Shown: positions 33,541-43,700 of the stretch, piece after piece
How the letters are laid out: each line of letters opens with the position of its first letter
How positions within the stretch are numbered: position 1 is the stretch's first letter
Program-made: the position numbers and the translations under genes
Notes under the pieces: model-generated
Told to the model about the DNA's origin: nothing
Databases searched by the model: none
Seen by the model: only the letters and a program-made list of their open reading frames with translations
DNA from: Promethearchaeota archaeon
Lineage (GTDB): Archaea; Asgardarchaeota; Lokiarchaeia; Sigyniarchaeales; SOKP01
DNA: 55,391 bases
Assembly (NCBI GenBank): GCA_011364925.1
Contig: RDOA01000020.1
Coordinates: 1-55,391 of the forward strand
Reading direction: 5' to 3'

Positions 33541-34017
33541 TTGCTTTCAACAAAACAAAAGATTTGTTTTATAGGTGAAGGGGGGGTTGGTAAAACCTCG
33601 TTACTATCTTTATTAAATGGAAGGGAAGTTCCACGGGAAAGAATCCCTACAGTAGGTTTAGAAGTTGAGGATTCTCTATTAAACGGAAAGAATTGTTCTA
33701 TTTGGGATTTAGGTGGCCAGAAGCGATTCAAATTCATGTGGCAAGATTTCTTAAGGGGTGCTGGGTTAGCTGTGATTGTTTGCGACTCTACTGAAGAGAA
33801 CGTGGAAAAAACGAAAGCGATTTACGATAGATTTGAGCGTAGTTTAGGGACAAAAATTATTGCTATTGCGAATAAACAAGATTTACCTGGTGCTTTAAGC
33901 GCTAGAGCGGTTCAGAAAAAATTAGGTGGGTTAAAAACTTATGGGATGTCTGCGATTAGACCTGAATTACAACAGCGTATGAAGGAAATCTTAGAATACG
34001 AAATTTCTACTTTTTAA
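33541..34017 (+). CDS. Arf-like small GTPase
   Basis: 158 residues from the TTG at 33541; AAAGGA at 33529-33534 is six nt upstream. A TTG two codons earlier (33535) is also open but would touch that site. P-loop GEGGVGKT (12-19), switch I threonine in IPTVGLEV (T37), switch II WDLGGQKRF (55-63) and G4 NKQDLPGAL (N111-D114) are Arf/Arl/Sar-like. The G5 SA lies in MSAIRPE. It lacks the N-terminal amphipathic helix and myristoylation glycine of eukaryotic Arfs, so membrane attachment is unclear. Small Arf-family members are an Asgard trait. Confidence 0.92.
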   Translation: MLSTKQKICFIGEGGVGKTSLLSLLNGREVPRERIPTVGLEVEDSLLNGKNCSIWDLGGQKRFKFMWQDFLRGAGLAVIVCDSTEENVEKTKAIYDRFERSLGTKIIAIANKQDLPGALSARAVQKKLGGLKTYGMSAIRPELQQRMKEILEYEISTF

Positions 34018-34036
34018 AAGTATTTACCAAATTGGT

Positions 34037-34597
34037 TTATAATGCCCTTCCAATGATGTGAGCAAGCCGAACTGGTTCTGGAATTTTTGAGTCAATACAC
34101 ACTTTGTTCAATAAAGCATCAACTTCTGGAAACTGAATTCCTTTTGAATGAAAATACACGTTCGAAAGGCCTCCTGCAGTTTTAATTGAAGTCTCATACA
34201 AATCTCCTGCGTTCACAATATTTTTTAACTTCTCTTCGTATCTCTTAGGAAATTTGTTTACTAATGCTTTTCTAACAGCGTTGAGATCCACTAACCTTTC
34301 AGTCACAGCTATAATTGGTTTCTTGGTGATGTCATAAATCTTCTCTAAATCAATAATATTAAACCCGCCAAAAGTAATCGTATCTGTGAGGATGAATTGC
34401 ACATGCTTTTCGTTTTGCCTTGTAAGTTCTATTAAAATATCTGTTGCATTGTCTCCGTCAATAAAAATTTCGTCTTTAACCATGCCTACCATTCTTGTAC
34501 CTTGGCATATTATTCCTATTAGATTCGTAGTTTTAGAATTAGAATTAAATTCAAATTTTGCATCATCAAATCCAATTGTAATCGGATAATCTTTCAT
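34037..34597 (-). CDS. DUF99-family protein (endonuclease V-like fold)
   Basis: 186 residues from the ATG at 34595-34597, just after the upstream gene's stop; a TTG two codons earlier is possible. GFDDAKFEF near the N-terminus, GIICQGTRMVGMV, and the ITFGGFNIIDL block are the DUF99 landmarks, with KKPIIAVT after it. DUF99 proteins are archaeal, adopt an endonuclease V-like fold and have no established function. The acidic pair at the N-terminus is in the place of metal-binding residues. Its position in an RNA-processing cluster suggests a nucleic-acid role. Confidence 0.85.
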   Translation of the reverse strand: MKDYPITIGFDDAKFEFNSNSKTTNLIGIICQGTRMVGMVKDEIFIDGDNATDILIELTRQNEKHVQFILTDTITFGGFNIIDLEKIYDITKKPIIAVTERLVDLNAVRKALVNKFPKRYEEKLKNIVNAGDLYETSIKTAGGLSNVYFHSKGIQFPEVDALLNKVCIDSKIPEPVRLAHIIGRAL

Positions 34598-34599
34598 TC

Positions 34600-35052
34600 T
34601 CAATTCTCTGGTAAAAATTTTATGATCTCAAGTAAGAGATTTCTGAACGCGATTGTAGCGTTTTTTATTTCTTCGCTTCGAACAGTGAGGTTGCTTTCTA
34701 AAGAATCAACAAGAATATTAATTATATCCTCTATCGTGACTTTTTTACTAAGCCAAACATAAGCTACTACAGCTTCAACTGTATCTGCCATATCGTGAGC
34801 ATCCGCTCTAGTTTTTGAAAAGCATTTCATATTAGCTTCTTTTAGCGCGTTAGCCAATATTGTTTTGCTAACTTTTACGCCGGTTCTAATGCTATTATTA
34901 ATTTTGCTATTGCGAGTTAAAACGATAGATTTAGCTATAGAATAAGTAAGATTAACAATACTATCTCCTATCTTTGCTAATCCTTTGTCTGTTCCAATTG
35001 ATTTTTGGGTTAGATTATTGTTTAAATCTTTTAATAAAAATTCATATGACAT
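34600..35052 (-). CDS. Ribonuclease III-like family protein (archaeal)
   Basis: 150 residues, all helical. LAKIGDSIVNLTYSIAKS (about 25-42) matches the archaeal RNase III-family opening, equivalent to the LE(F/R)LGD motif. Later DAHDMADTVEAVVAYVWLSK contains the second acidic pair (D-x-x-E-A) of the fold. No double-stranded-RNA-binding domain is present, as in Mini-III-type enzymes. Catalytic competence is plausible because acidic residues remain in both signature helices. It overlaps or abuts the DUF99 start and lies downstream of Rpo11 on the same strand. ATG start. Confidence 0.7.
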   Translation of the reverse strand: MSYEFLLKDLNNNLTQKSIGTDKGLAKIGDSIVNLTYSIAKSIVLTRNSKINNSIRTGVKVSKTILANALKEANMKCFSKTRADAHDMADTVEAVVAYVWLSKKVTIEDIINILVDSLESNLTVRSEEIKNATIAFRNLLLEIIKFLPEN

Positions 35053-35111
35053 TAAGATTAGAAGACGAGTAATTTCTTATAAACTTTTCAAAAGTCGAAA
35101 ATTATGTCGAT

Positions 35112-35606
35112 TTAGATAAGTTTCTTAAACAATTTCTGAACCTCTGATACTTCGGTTCTCAAGGTTTCTATTGCCTTAATAAGGATTTCTTTAATCTTAA
35201 AACCATCCTCGAGCCGAATAAAAATCTCGGGTGGAGCAATTTGGGTAATCTTATATGCTGCAGAATTCACACCTTCCGTATTTAAAAGGTGTTGTACGAA
35301 AATGTTACAGAATCCATGCGATTGACCTTGAACAGTTAAGATGTAGTCGTGTTCACTAACACCTTTTTTCATAGCTAATTTTAAATATTTATAATCAGGC
35401 AGTTCTGGACCCGCTTCAGGTTCATATTCCTCTTCAAGCTCATAATCTTCATCTTCCTCTATGAAGTCTTCAGAGAGAGGTTTTTTCTTAGGTTGAGAAA
35501 CATCTTTTAAATCGGGATAATGGCTTTCTACTTCGTCGTCCTCAAATAGGTCCTCGTCGTCAAAATCGCTTTCTTCTTCCTTTGGTTCAACTTTTTTTTT
35601 TGCCAC
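35112..35606 (-). CDS. rpoL: RNA polymerase subunit Rpo11 (L) with long acidic N-terminal extension
   Basis: 164 residues, against about 90 in most archaea. The Rpo11 fold occupies residues ~74-164: EHDYILTVQGQSHGFCNIF, VQHLLNTEGVNSAAYKITQ, and the final helix LIKAIETLRTEVSEVQKLF. It pairs with Rpo3 to form the assembly platform. Residues 1-73 are a low-complexity tail rich in Asp/Glu (SDFDDEDLFEDDE, EDEDYELEEEYEPEAG) between Lys patches. Start is GTG at 35604-35606; the acidic segment shares the frame without interruption. In the cluster with Csl4 and the METTL5-type methyltransferase, an archaeal arrangement. Confidence 0.9.
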   Translation of the reverse strand: MAKKKVEPKEEESDFDDEDLFEDDEVESHYPDLKDVSQPKKKPLSEDFIEEDEDYELEEEYEPEAGPELPDYKYLKLAMKKGVSEHDYILTVQGQSHGFCNIFVQHLLNTEGVNSAAYKITQIAPPEIFIRLEDGFKIKEILIKAIETLRTEVSEVQKLFKKLI

Positions 35607-35688
35607 AATATTCCACCAAGACTATTGTCTCTAATTCAGAATTAAATAAATGTTTTTTGGTTTTAAACCAGTACTACAATAAGAGTTC

Positions 35689-35910
35689 CTATAAATATTG
35701 ATTAGCCAACGCTCTCAATCTTTCAGTTGCGAGATTTTGAAGGTCTCTAGGACCAAATAACGTTATTTTAATCGATTTTCCATCGACTTTACAATTTAGA
35801 CTCAGGTAATTTACCTTCTTTTGGACTTCTTCAAGAAATCTAATAACATTCTTAACATCTCCACTTGAGTTATAAAAATTTATTACTTTTCTTCCCCCAC
35901 GACGACTCAA
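35689..35910 (-). CDS. Small conserved archaeal protein of unknown function
   Basis: 73 residues, TTG start. Alpha-beta pattern: helix GDVKNVIRFLEEVQKKV, strand LSLNCKVDG, strand SIKITLFGP, then helix RDLQNLATERLRALANQYL. It lies between rpo11 and csl4, where short archaeal proteins of similar form are often found. It has a weak likeness to Pcc1-type KEOPS subunits in size and fold, but the key motifs are not evident. No confident name. Confidence 0.6.
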   Translation of the reverse strand: MSRRGGRKVINFYNSSGDVKNVIRFLEEVQKKVNYLSLNCKVDGKSIKITLFGPRDLQNLATERLRALANQYL

Positions 35911-35971
35911 GATAGACCACTTAAATTAATTTTAAAATGATTTTGATATAGAATTAGACAATTAACTAGGT

Positions 35972-36568
35972 TTAATACTTTAAGCTTTCAGCAACGTTTC
36001 CATAATCGTTTGCGAGCTTTCGGTTCTCAACGTTACCGCATCTTTCGCATCTTAATTTATCTGGGCTTATTCTTCCCAGAGTTGTTCCGCAAATGCTGCA
36101 ATCAGCGTGAATAACGCCAAAGTCATTCCCTTCCGTACTTAAACTATATTCATTCTCTTCTTGGCTAGTTACTTTTGCTCTCACGATATCAGTAATTTGG
36201 AACGCGTCTGAGATTTTTTCTGTGTATCTTTTCGATATATGAGAAACATGAACATTGCCAAGATAAGAACTATTAAATTGAATCTTATTATTAATTGTAG
36301 CAAAACTAATACCAACGGAATACAGTCTTAAAAAAAGTACTGTTCCAATAACAATATCCCCAATCTTAACCGTTTTTCGATCCTCTTCTTGATAACCTAA
36401 AACTTTAATCGATCTGCGATCTTTATCAATTTTAACGATTCCTGTTTTAGTAGCGTAAATCCCACCATCTTTCACGTACGTAGACTGTTTGTCTGGTAGG
36501 TATTCTTCTACAACACCTAAATACTGTCCTGTAAGAACTATTTCTTTATCTTTCGCAGAATCTTTCAT
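35972..36568 (-). CDS. csl4: Exosome subunit Csl4
   Basis: 198 residues from the ATG at 36566-36568. A TTG three codons upstream is open, but it sits inside an AGTTGAAATTT leader like those before other ATGs in the window. An N-terminal barrel (TGQYLGVVEEYLP; GGIYATKTGIVKID) is followed by the S1 domain (KIGDIVIGTVLFLRLYSVGI; GNVHVSHISKRYTEKI). The C-terminal zinc ribbon has CSICG and CERCG. Csl4 caps the archaeal exosome and recruits RNA and DnaG. ATG start; divergent from the methyltransferase gene. Confidence 0.95.
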   Translation of the reverse strand: MKDSAKDKEIVLTGQYLGVVEEYLPDKQSTYVKDGGIYATKTGIVKIDKDRRSIKVLGYQEEDRKTVKIGDIVIGTVLFLRLYSVGISFATINNKIQFNSSYLGNVHVSHISKRYTEKISDAFQITDIVRAKVTSQEENEYSLSTEGNDFGVIHADCSICGTTLGRISPDKLRCERCGNVENRKLANDYGNVAESLKY

Positions 36569-36681
36569 AAATTTCAACTAAAATCTTTTATTTTCCCTAT
36601 CTAATAAATATTAAATAAATTAATTAAATTTTTTTATAATTTTTCATAAAACAAATTATAGAGCGCGCTTATTAGGCGATT

Positions 36682-37329
36682 GTGATAAAAAAAATAGAGC
36701 TAATATCAATTATTCAAGAAACTAAAGGATTTTTGAGCCCTCAAATAGAGCTAGAACAATACTGTATTGATGCACAAAGTGCTGTTGATATTGTTTATTT
36801 CGCGGGAGCTGAAAATAATGATATTAGAAATCAATTAGTAATAGATCTTGGAGCTGGCACTGGAAGATTGTCCATTGCCTGTGCTTATCTTCAAGCGTTC
36901 TATATCTTAAGCGTCGACATTGATATCAACGCTCTAAGAGTCTTAAAAACTAATATTAATACCTTAGGTTTAGAAAATATAATATTCCCTATATGCTCTG
37001 ATGTAAATCACTTTGAAATAGAAAGACAACTATTCCCTAAAAATATACATATCACAACTATAGAAAATCCTCCATTTGGAGTTCAGACAAGGACAGCAGA
37101 CCGATACTTTCTACAAAAAGCATTTAGTTTTTCTAATGTTGTATATTCAATTCATTTAGCAAATCAAAAAGTCCATGATTTTCTCTTAACTTACATCAAA
37201 AAATTTGATTGGAGAATCGACTATGTCTTTCCCTTTCAATTAAAGCTAGATAAAGTCTACGAATTCCATACAAAAAAAACTAAATCAGTAGATGTTAATA
37301 TTTATAAGTTTAAAAGAAATGATGAGTGA
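36682..37329 (+). CDS. METTL5-like rRNA N6-adenosine methyltransferase
   Basis: 215 residues. SAM-binding motif I is DLGAGTG (55-61), with an acidic strand end in VDIDINAL (79-86). The catalytic NPPF (129-132) marks an N6-adenine methylase. FLSPQIELEQYCI near the N-terminus is typical of the METTL5/archaeal group that modifies small-subunit rRNA near helix 44. GTG start at 36682. Its pairing with csl4 and rpo11 is common in archaea. The C-terminus (about 190-215) is Lys-rich. Confidence 0.88.
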   Translation: MIKKIELISIIQETKGFLSPQIELEQYCIDAQSAVDIVYFAGAENNDIRNQLVIDLGAGTGRLSIACAYLQAFYILSVDIDINALRVLKTNINTLGLENIIFPICSDVNHFEIERQLFPKNIHITTIENPPFGVQTRTADRYFLQKAFSFSNVVYSIHLANQKVHDFLLTYIKKFDWRIDYVFPFQLKLDKVYEFHTKKTKSVDVNIYKFKRNDE

Positions 37330-37335
37330 AAATAA

Positions 37336-38640
37336 TTAGGAGAATTTCCTCCACGAATCAAATTTTTCAGGATAGACACCTTTAGAACCTAGTATTTCTT
37401 CGATTCTAAGTAATTGATTAAACTTACATGTTCGATCTGACCGACATGTTGCACCTGATTTTAATTGCCCTGTACACAGCCCTACTGCTAGATCAGCGAT
37501 AAAAGTATCTTCAGTTTCTCCAGATCGATGAGACACCATAACATTAAATCCATTATCAAACGCCATTTTAGCAGCGTTAATTGCTTCAGTTAATGTTCCA
37601 ATTTGATTAACCTTAAGTAAAAGAGCATTACCTGCTTTTTCATCAATGGCTTTCTTCAAGATGTTTATGTTAGTTACAGTTAAATCATCATCCACAATCT
37701 GAATAGAACTATCGACTTTCTCCGTTAACTCCTTAAAAGACCGAAAATCCTTCTCGTCAAATGGATCTTCAATAGACTTTAAAGGATAATCACGTAATAA
37801 ATCTAAATAATATTGTAATAGTTCCTCATTTGTAAGCCTTTTTCCATCAATACGGTAATATCCGTCTTCATAGAACTCACTAGCGGCTGCGTCCATACCA
37901 AGAACGAAATCAACACCCATTTGGAAGCCAGCTGTTTCGATTGCTTCAATTATTATCTCAAGTGCCTGAGAGGTTAGCGATAAATTAGGTGCAAACCCTC
38001 CCTCATCTCCAACATTGATAGCGGACGGTCCGTATTTTTGATGCAATAATTTTTTGAGAGTTTGGTATACTTCTGATACGTTTTGTATTGCTTTAGAAAA
38101 TGAATCTGCACCAATAGGTAATACCATAAATTCTTGTACAGCTAAATTGTTTCCTGCGTGTTTTCCTCCGTTTATAATATTACAACACGGAAGTGGAAGT
38201 AAGTAATTATCTCCGTTTCTATTATAAGCGAGATGATAAAGATATTCAAATAGGTGTTTTTGGGACAAATATGCTGCTAATCTCGCGCTCGCTAAGGATA
38301 CGGATAAAATCGCATTAGCACCTAAGTTACTTTTATTCTCCGTTCCGTCAATTTCGATCATTGCCTTATCGAGCTCAAATTGCTCTCGAACATCGAAATC
38401 AAGTAATTTTTTTCCAAGAATATTGTTTACATTTGATACTGCCTTTGTCACATGCTTCCCTAAGAAAGCATCTCCTCCATCTCTCAATTCTAAAGCTTCT
38501 AAAACTCCAGTTGAAGCGCCCGAGGGAACAGCAGCTCTTGCGTACGTGTCTCCCGCGTATACATCGCTTTCAACTGTTGGATTTCCCCGAGAATCTAAAA
38601 TCCAGCGAGATTTGATTTTAGTTATTTTAAAATTAGTCAT
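37336..38640 (-). CDS. eno: Enolase
   Basis: 434 residues. It interconverts 2-phosphoglycerate and phosphoenolpyruvate. The opening SRWILDSRGNPTVE, the SGASTG loop, GDEGGFAP (catalytic Glu), SIEDPFDE with DDL metal ligands, and SHRSGETED near the end are all present. I use the ATG at 38638-38640; a TTG two codons upstream is open. The C-terminal signature KSGATCRSDRTCKFNQLLRIEE is standard apart from an extra Cys. It is convergent with the methyltransferase gene and divergent from the RFC gene. Confidence 0.97.
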   Translation of the reverse strand: MTNFKITKIKSRWILDSRGNPTVESDVYAGDTYARAAVPSGASTGVLEALELRDGGDAFLGKHVTKAVSNVNNILGKKLLDFDVREQFELDKAMIEIDGTENKSNLGANAILSVSLASARLAAYLSQKHLFEYLYHLAYNRNGDNYLLPLPCCNIINGGKHAGNNLAVQEFMVLPIGADSFSKAIQNVSEVYQTLKKLLHQKYGPSAINVGDEGGFAPNLSLTSQALEIIIEAIETAGFQMGVDFVLGMDAAASEFYEDGYYRIDGKRLTNEELLQYYLDLLRDYPLKSIEDPFDEKDFRSFKELTEKVDSSIQIVDDDLTVTNINILKKAIDEKAGNALLLKVNQIGTLTEAINAAKMAFDNGFNVMVSHRSGETEDTFIADLAVGLCTGQLKSGATCRSDRTCKFNQLLRIEEILGSKGVYPEKFDSWRKFS

Positions 38641-38759
38641 TTTCAAGTTTTCTTCTCTATGATTTAATGTGATATAATATATTAAATAAAGAAACTTTAT
38701 TCTTTAATAGTATTTTTATTAATTTTTATTAATAGAAATTGTTAAGATCTGGTGTTTCA

Positions 38760-39728
38760 ATGTCAGAAAATCAACCTTGGGTGGAAAAATATAGACCTCG
38801 CCGTTTAGATGATGTAGTTAATCAAAAAGGCATTATAAAAAGATTAAAACAGTTTATAAAGGACGAGTCAATGCCTCATCTTATCTTTGCGGGTCCAGCA
38901 GGTACGGGGAAAACGACATCAGCGTTAGCAATGGTGAGAGAATTATATGGTCGAAAAATGGCTATAAACACCACATTTCTAGAGTTGAACGCTAGCGACG
39001 CGAGAGGTATAGATGTTATTAGAACATATATTAAGGATTTTGCTAAAGCTAAACCTCCTGCAGATATATCGTTTAAGATATTAATTTTAGACGAAGCTGA
39101 TAATATGACGGCACCTGCTCAACAAGCTTTAAGGAGAACAATGGAAAAATACACGAAAAATTGCAGAATGATTCTAATTTGTAATTACTCTAATAAAATA
39201 ATACCTCCAATACAATCAAGGTGTGTCGTATTTAGATTTTCCTTGTTAAGCAACGAAGATATAAAAGAACGAGTAAAATTTGTAGCCAACCAAGAAAAGA
39301 TTAATGTTAGTTCAGATGGTCTGAATGCTTTGGTAGAGGTTTCTAAAGGGGATTGTCGTAGAGCAATAAATTACTTACAATCTTGCGGGACTATCTCAAA
39401 AAAAATTGATCAGGACATAGTTTTTCGCGTAGCAGGCGAGGTCCCTTCCGAAAAAATCCGCGAAGTCCTTCAAACCGCTCTTCAAGGACAGTTACAATTT
39501 TCTTTAAAACTTTTAAATGATGTTACAAGGGAATATGGCTTGTCCGGTGTTAACATTATTAAAAATATTTATCGAGAAGTCTATGATTTAAGCATTTCCG
39601 AGGAGTTGAAGATTAGCCTTTCAAAACTGCTTGCTGAATTTGAATATAGATTAAGTCAAGGAGGAACAGAAGAAATTCAATTACAAGCTCTTTTAGCTAA
39701 TATTGTTATGCTGAAGGAGTCGGAATAA
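38760..39728 (+). CDS. rfcS: Replication factor C small subunit
   Basis: 322 residues. AAA+ clamp loader: Walker A GPAGTGKT (45-52), Walker B LILDEADNM, sensor-type SRC motif (QSRCVVFRF) and the C-terminal collar. The opening PWVEKYRPRRLDDVV is typical. The ATG at 38760 has GGTG at 38751-38754; a TTG at 38739 is open but leads to a non-conserved extension. No intein is present. The large subunit is not in the window. Its 3' end overlaps truA by 36 nt on the opposite strand. Confidence 0.96.
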   Translation: MSENQPWVEKYRPRRLDDVVNQKGIIKRLKQFIKDESMPHLIFAGPAGTGKTTSALAMVRELYGRKMAINTTFLELNASDARGIDVIRTYIKDFAKAKPPADISFKILILDEADNMTAPAQQALRRTMEKYTKNCRMILICNYSNKIIPPIQSRCVVFRFSLLSNEDIKERVKFVANQEKINVSSDGLNALVEVSKGDCRRAINYLQSCGTISKKIDQDIVFRVAGEVPSEKIREVLQTALQGQLQFSLKLLNDVTREYGLSGVNIIKNIYREVYDLSISEELKISLSKLLAEFEYRLSQGGTEEIQLQALLANIVMLKESE

Positions 39729-40520
39729 TCTCGTTTTGGAAGCATGGATCTTCTCTTTTTCGCTAAAATACTTATACATTCTTTCCTTTGATTTCATATC
39801 TATAATGAATTGTATACTACTTCCGAAGCACACATCCCATAAAACCAAACCTTTCGGATCAGCAGGTCGGTAAGAAATCGTGTTACTCGAATCAAATAAG
39901 TCTAAAAAATCGTCGAGATTGATTATCTCTAACCCAATTTCTAGTATTTTCGCAACCATTCGCCTTATTTGTTGTCTTAAGAAAGCTCTGCTTTTAAAAT
40001 CGAATATTATGAAATTGTCATTAATATGTAAGGTTGCCAGTTGAAGATCTCTAATTGTTTTTTCTTCCTCTTTGTCAAATTTTGAGAAATTTTTAAAATC
40101 GTGTTTTCCTTCCAAAGCATTGCACGCCTTCTTCATGTTCTTAACATTCATTAACGTTTTTTCATACGGTGTAATGTATTTATAGTGCCTATATTCTGCG
40201 TTAAATCGCGACAAAAAATCTAAAGGAACTTCAGAGAAAGCCCAGATTCCTAAGTTTTTCGGTAAAACTGAGTTTATTTCCATCAGTATTGGCTCTTTTT
40301 TAGATATAAAAGAAAAAGCAGACCCTCGAGCTGATACAAATCTATCAGTTCTACTTGCTACCTCAAAACCGGATTCCTTTATATTATTTATATACTTTTT
40401 TTCTTGGAGGGCCGTTAATAAAATTTGTTCAATAGATCTATGATTAGGTTGCCGTTGAGAGCCATAATATTTTTTTGATCCAATGTAGAAGAATTTAAAA
40501 AGATATCTAGTATTTTCCAT
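39693..40520 (-). CDS. truA: tRNA pseudouridine synthase A (TruA family)
   Basis: 275 residues. The catalytic Asp is D59 in ASRTDRFVSA. FKFFYIGSKKYYGSQRQP is the opening with the family's Gly/Ser loop, and RHYKYITPY and SRAFLRQQIRRMVAKILEIG are the later conserved blocks. It isomerises uridines in the tRNA anticodon arm (position 38-40 in the main family). Archaeal members may have other targets. ATG start. Tail-to-tail overlap of 36 nt with rfcS. Confidence 0.92.
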   Translation of the reverse strand: MENTRYLFKFFYIGSKKYYGSQRQPNHRSIEQILLTALQEKKYINNIKESGFEVASRTDRFVSARGSAFSFISKKEPILMEINSVLPKNLGIWAFSEVPLDFLSRFNAEYRHYKYITPYEKTLMNVKNMKKACNALEGKHDFKNFSKFDKEEEKTIRDLQLATLHINDNFIIFDFKSRAFLRQQIRRMVAKILEIGLEIINLDDFLDLFDSSNTISYRPADPKGLVLWDVCFGSSIQFIIDMKSKERMYKYFSEKEKIHASKTRLFRLLQHNNIS

Positions 40521-40711
40521 TTTTATAACTTTGATTTTTCGAAATACTTTTCTTTTTCTAATGAAAACATAATTTCAAACTAAATTAATATCGTGTTATG
40601 ATATTGAAACCAATTAATTTATCAAAAAATAATCTTTTAATGGAACTTAACATTTATATTTTTTAATTTCATTTGTGATTTTCAGCTTATCAAATTTAGT
40701 AAAGATATAAT

Positions 40712-43700
40712 ATGTCCAGAATTTATTCGTCATTAAAAAATTTAAGAGATCGCGCAAGAGCAAGCATTAGTATAAAACAATTTAATATCTTGTTCTTCTT
40801 GGCACTTTTTTTTGTTATTTTCTTAGCTATATATATTAGACTCTCTCCTATTGCGTCTGATAATTCCTTAATCAAAGCGTTCGACCCTTGGATTCAATAC
40901 TATAACGCGAATTATCTTTCAACTCATTCAATCTTTGATTATTTTCATTGGCACGACTTTAAAAGTTGGTTTCCACAAGGGTATAACCGAGCAAATCTGA
41001 GACCAGGTTTGACATTTACTGTAGTAGCGATTTATCAATTTATCAACTCAATTGGAATTCCTGTCTCTCTTTACGATGTTTGTTTTTATTTTCCCGCGTT
41101 TATGGGGGGTGCTTCAGTCTTTGCGATTTATTTAGTAGGAAAAGAGGCGTTAGATCGAAGATGCGGGCTAATAGCAGCATTCTTTTTGGCGTTTAATCCT
41201 GGATTCATGCAGCGGACAACCGCTGGATTTTTTGACAATGAAACTATAGGTGTTTTTGCAACATTAATGACTTTTTATTTCTTTATAAAAACAATACGAA
41301 CCGGTAAAATCGTCAATTCTTTCTTAGGGGGTCTATTTTTAGGTTATCTCTCCTTAAGTTGGGGTGGATTTAATTTTACTTATATGATACTTCCTCTTGT
41401 GTGTGGCATAATTATTCTATTAAAAAAATATACTCCAAACTTATTGATCGCCTATGTAGGAACTGAAGGTATAGGTTTGCTAATTTACGCTTTGAGTATT
41501 AAATTTCCTTATGGGAAATTCTTCACAACTTTAGAACTTGGAGGTATATTTTATTTTTCCATCTTTTTACTCGTGTTTCATCTATTATACACGCATCGAG
41601 ATAGTATTTCGCGATTTTACAATGGTTTGATAAACTTTATCAAATGGGGATTAATTCCTGGCGTTTTAGTAATAGCAGGAGTTATTTGGATTGCTCCTGA
41701 TCTCATTCCTTTTGGATTTGGAGCTAGACTGACGAGTGTTTTAAGTCCTATGCTCCGAGATTCTATAAGCATTGTAGCATCTGTAGCGGAACACATGCCA
41801 AGTTCTTGGAGTGTCTTCTATTATAATACTTTAATCCCTCTTATGCTTTTACCTTTGGGATTATTTTTCCTATTTAAAAGGGGAAATGTGGCAGATGTCC
41901 TTCTTTTAGTATTCTTAATTTTAATTTTCTATTTTACGGGTAGTATGATTCGTATTATCCTTTTATTTGCTCCTGCCGCTTGTTTAGTGGGAGCCTACGG
42001 CTTGGTTAATATATTAAAAATTTTTGGTAGCTTTTACGGAGAACAAAGAACGGGCGTAAGCAGAAAACGCAAACGCCAAGTAAAAAGAACAGTAGGGAAG
42101 ACTGAGATCGGTGCTGTCTACTTCATTGTAGGAGTGATGTGCATCGCGCAAGTTATGCACGCCTCTAACATTGCGGTCACCCAGTTATCTCAGAGTCAAA
42201 TCGCCCCTGGCGGGCAAGTTCACGACTGGGAGGAATCGCTAACGTGGATGAAAGATAATCTCCCTGGAACTACCGTTGTTGTCTCTTGGTGGGATTATGG
42301 ATATTGGATAACCCCAATTGGAAATATGACAACCGTGAACGACAATGGGACTGTAAACGAAACAAGAATAGGTTTGACAGGAATGGCACTGATGCAAACG
42401 AATGAGATTTATAGCGCAAAGATATTTAAACTGCTGAAAGCAGATTACGTGTTAGTTTATTTTGGGATGCTTTACTCAAATTTAGGAGGAGATGAGGGCA
42501 AATGGCCCTGGATGATTAGGATTTGCAACGATAATTACCAAACATATAAGGAATGGGGTCTGGAAGAAGATAATTGGGGTCCAAACTCAGTTTTCGTGGA
42601 GAGCGAATATTTTAACGATACGCTCCAAAGGCCTAACCCGAAATGGTTCCAAAGCCAGTTAGTAAAGTTGATGTTTTACGGACTTCCGACCAGTGCACCT
42701 GACGATCCAAATAACCTTAAATCCTTCATTGAATACTATCAAGCAGCAATCAATTCAAGACAAGATGCTCTAGGAAACACTTATGCATCCAATATACCAC
42801 AAAATGGACAATACGATTTTAATGTGTTTAAAGAGGCATATATTTCTAGAAATCAAATGGTTAGGTTGTTTAAGATTGACTATACAGCATTGGAATCGAG
42901 TTTTCGGATTTTAAACCCCGAAGTATATGATTCTGGTTATAGCACCTTCAAACTTAAGAACACTGGAACAAAAAACTTAACAATTACAAGCGTCAAAATA
43001 AACGGTCAAAGTTATTCGTTTAATCTGGGTAAAGGAGTTAATACAAATCAACTAAACGTAGACGATGAAGATTTAGTATGGGTAGATTATAAATCTGGTG
43101 GAACATCTTTCAACACAAACGATGTCGTTAATATTGAAGTTGAAGCAGAATCAGTAGGAATCGATAATTCGCCTTATACATTTTCAAACGACACGAGTAA
43201 TTTATTTGTAAAAGAAGCGACTAAAGGAGATATTCGAATTAGTAAGCCAGATAGCCAAATAGTTCATGTATCCAACGATTTAAGCGAAATCTATCTTAAA
43301 GTGCAAAATGTTGGGCTTAGAACAGTGATCCTAAAAGACTTTTATGTTAATACTAGAAGTAATATTCTTGATGATGTCACATATCTTTCTGGATCTTCTA
43401 TATTAGAAGCGGGTCAAAGTGCTTCTGTAAAAATTAACTATATGGACTATTCAAATTATCAAAATTTTACGAAGTATTTCAAAATTGGAGTCATCACGCC
43501 TAATAACATTACGGATGAGCTGTTGTTAGCTTCAAATTACGAAGATTATAAAATTTCAATGCTCCCTGAGACCAGAATTAAGTCTCCTGAAGCATCAATA
43601 CTTACTCAAACAGACTTTAGGAAGCACATCCCCATTAACTTAGATCAGACATACGCTTACACCTACGATAATGGTACAACTGTTGTAAATCTAGTGGTTA

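Noticed and set aside
36635-36660. TATAATTT/AAATTATA inverted repeat before the METTL5-like gene
   Set aside because: Only A/T bases with a ten-nt loop; such repeats arise readily by chance in this composition.
38760-39728. Intein in RFC, and inteins or introns in RpoA or PCNA
   Set aside because: Conserved motifs are contiguous in each protein and lengths are normal except for the terminal extensions described.
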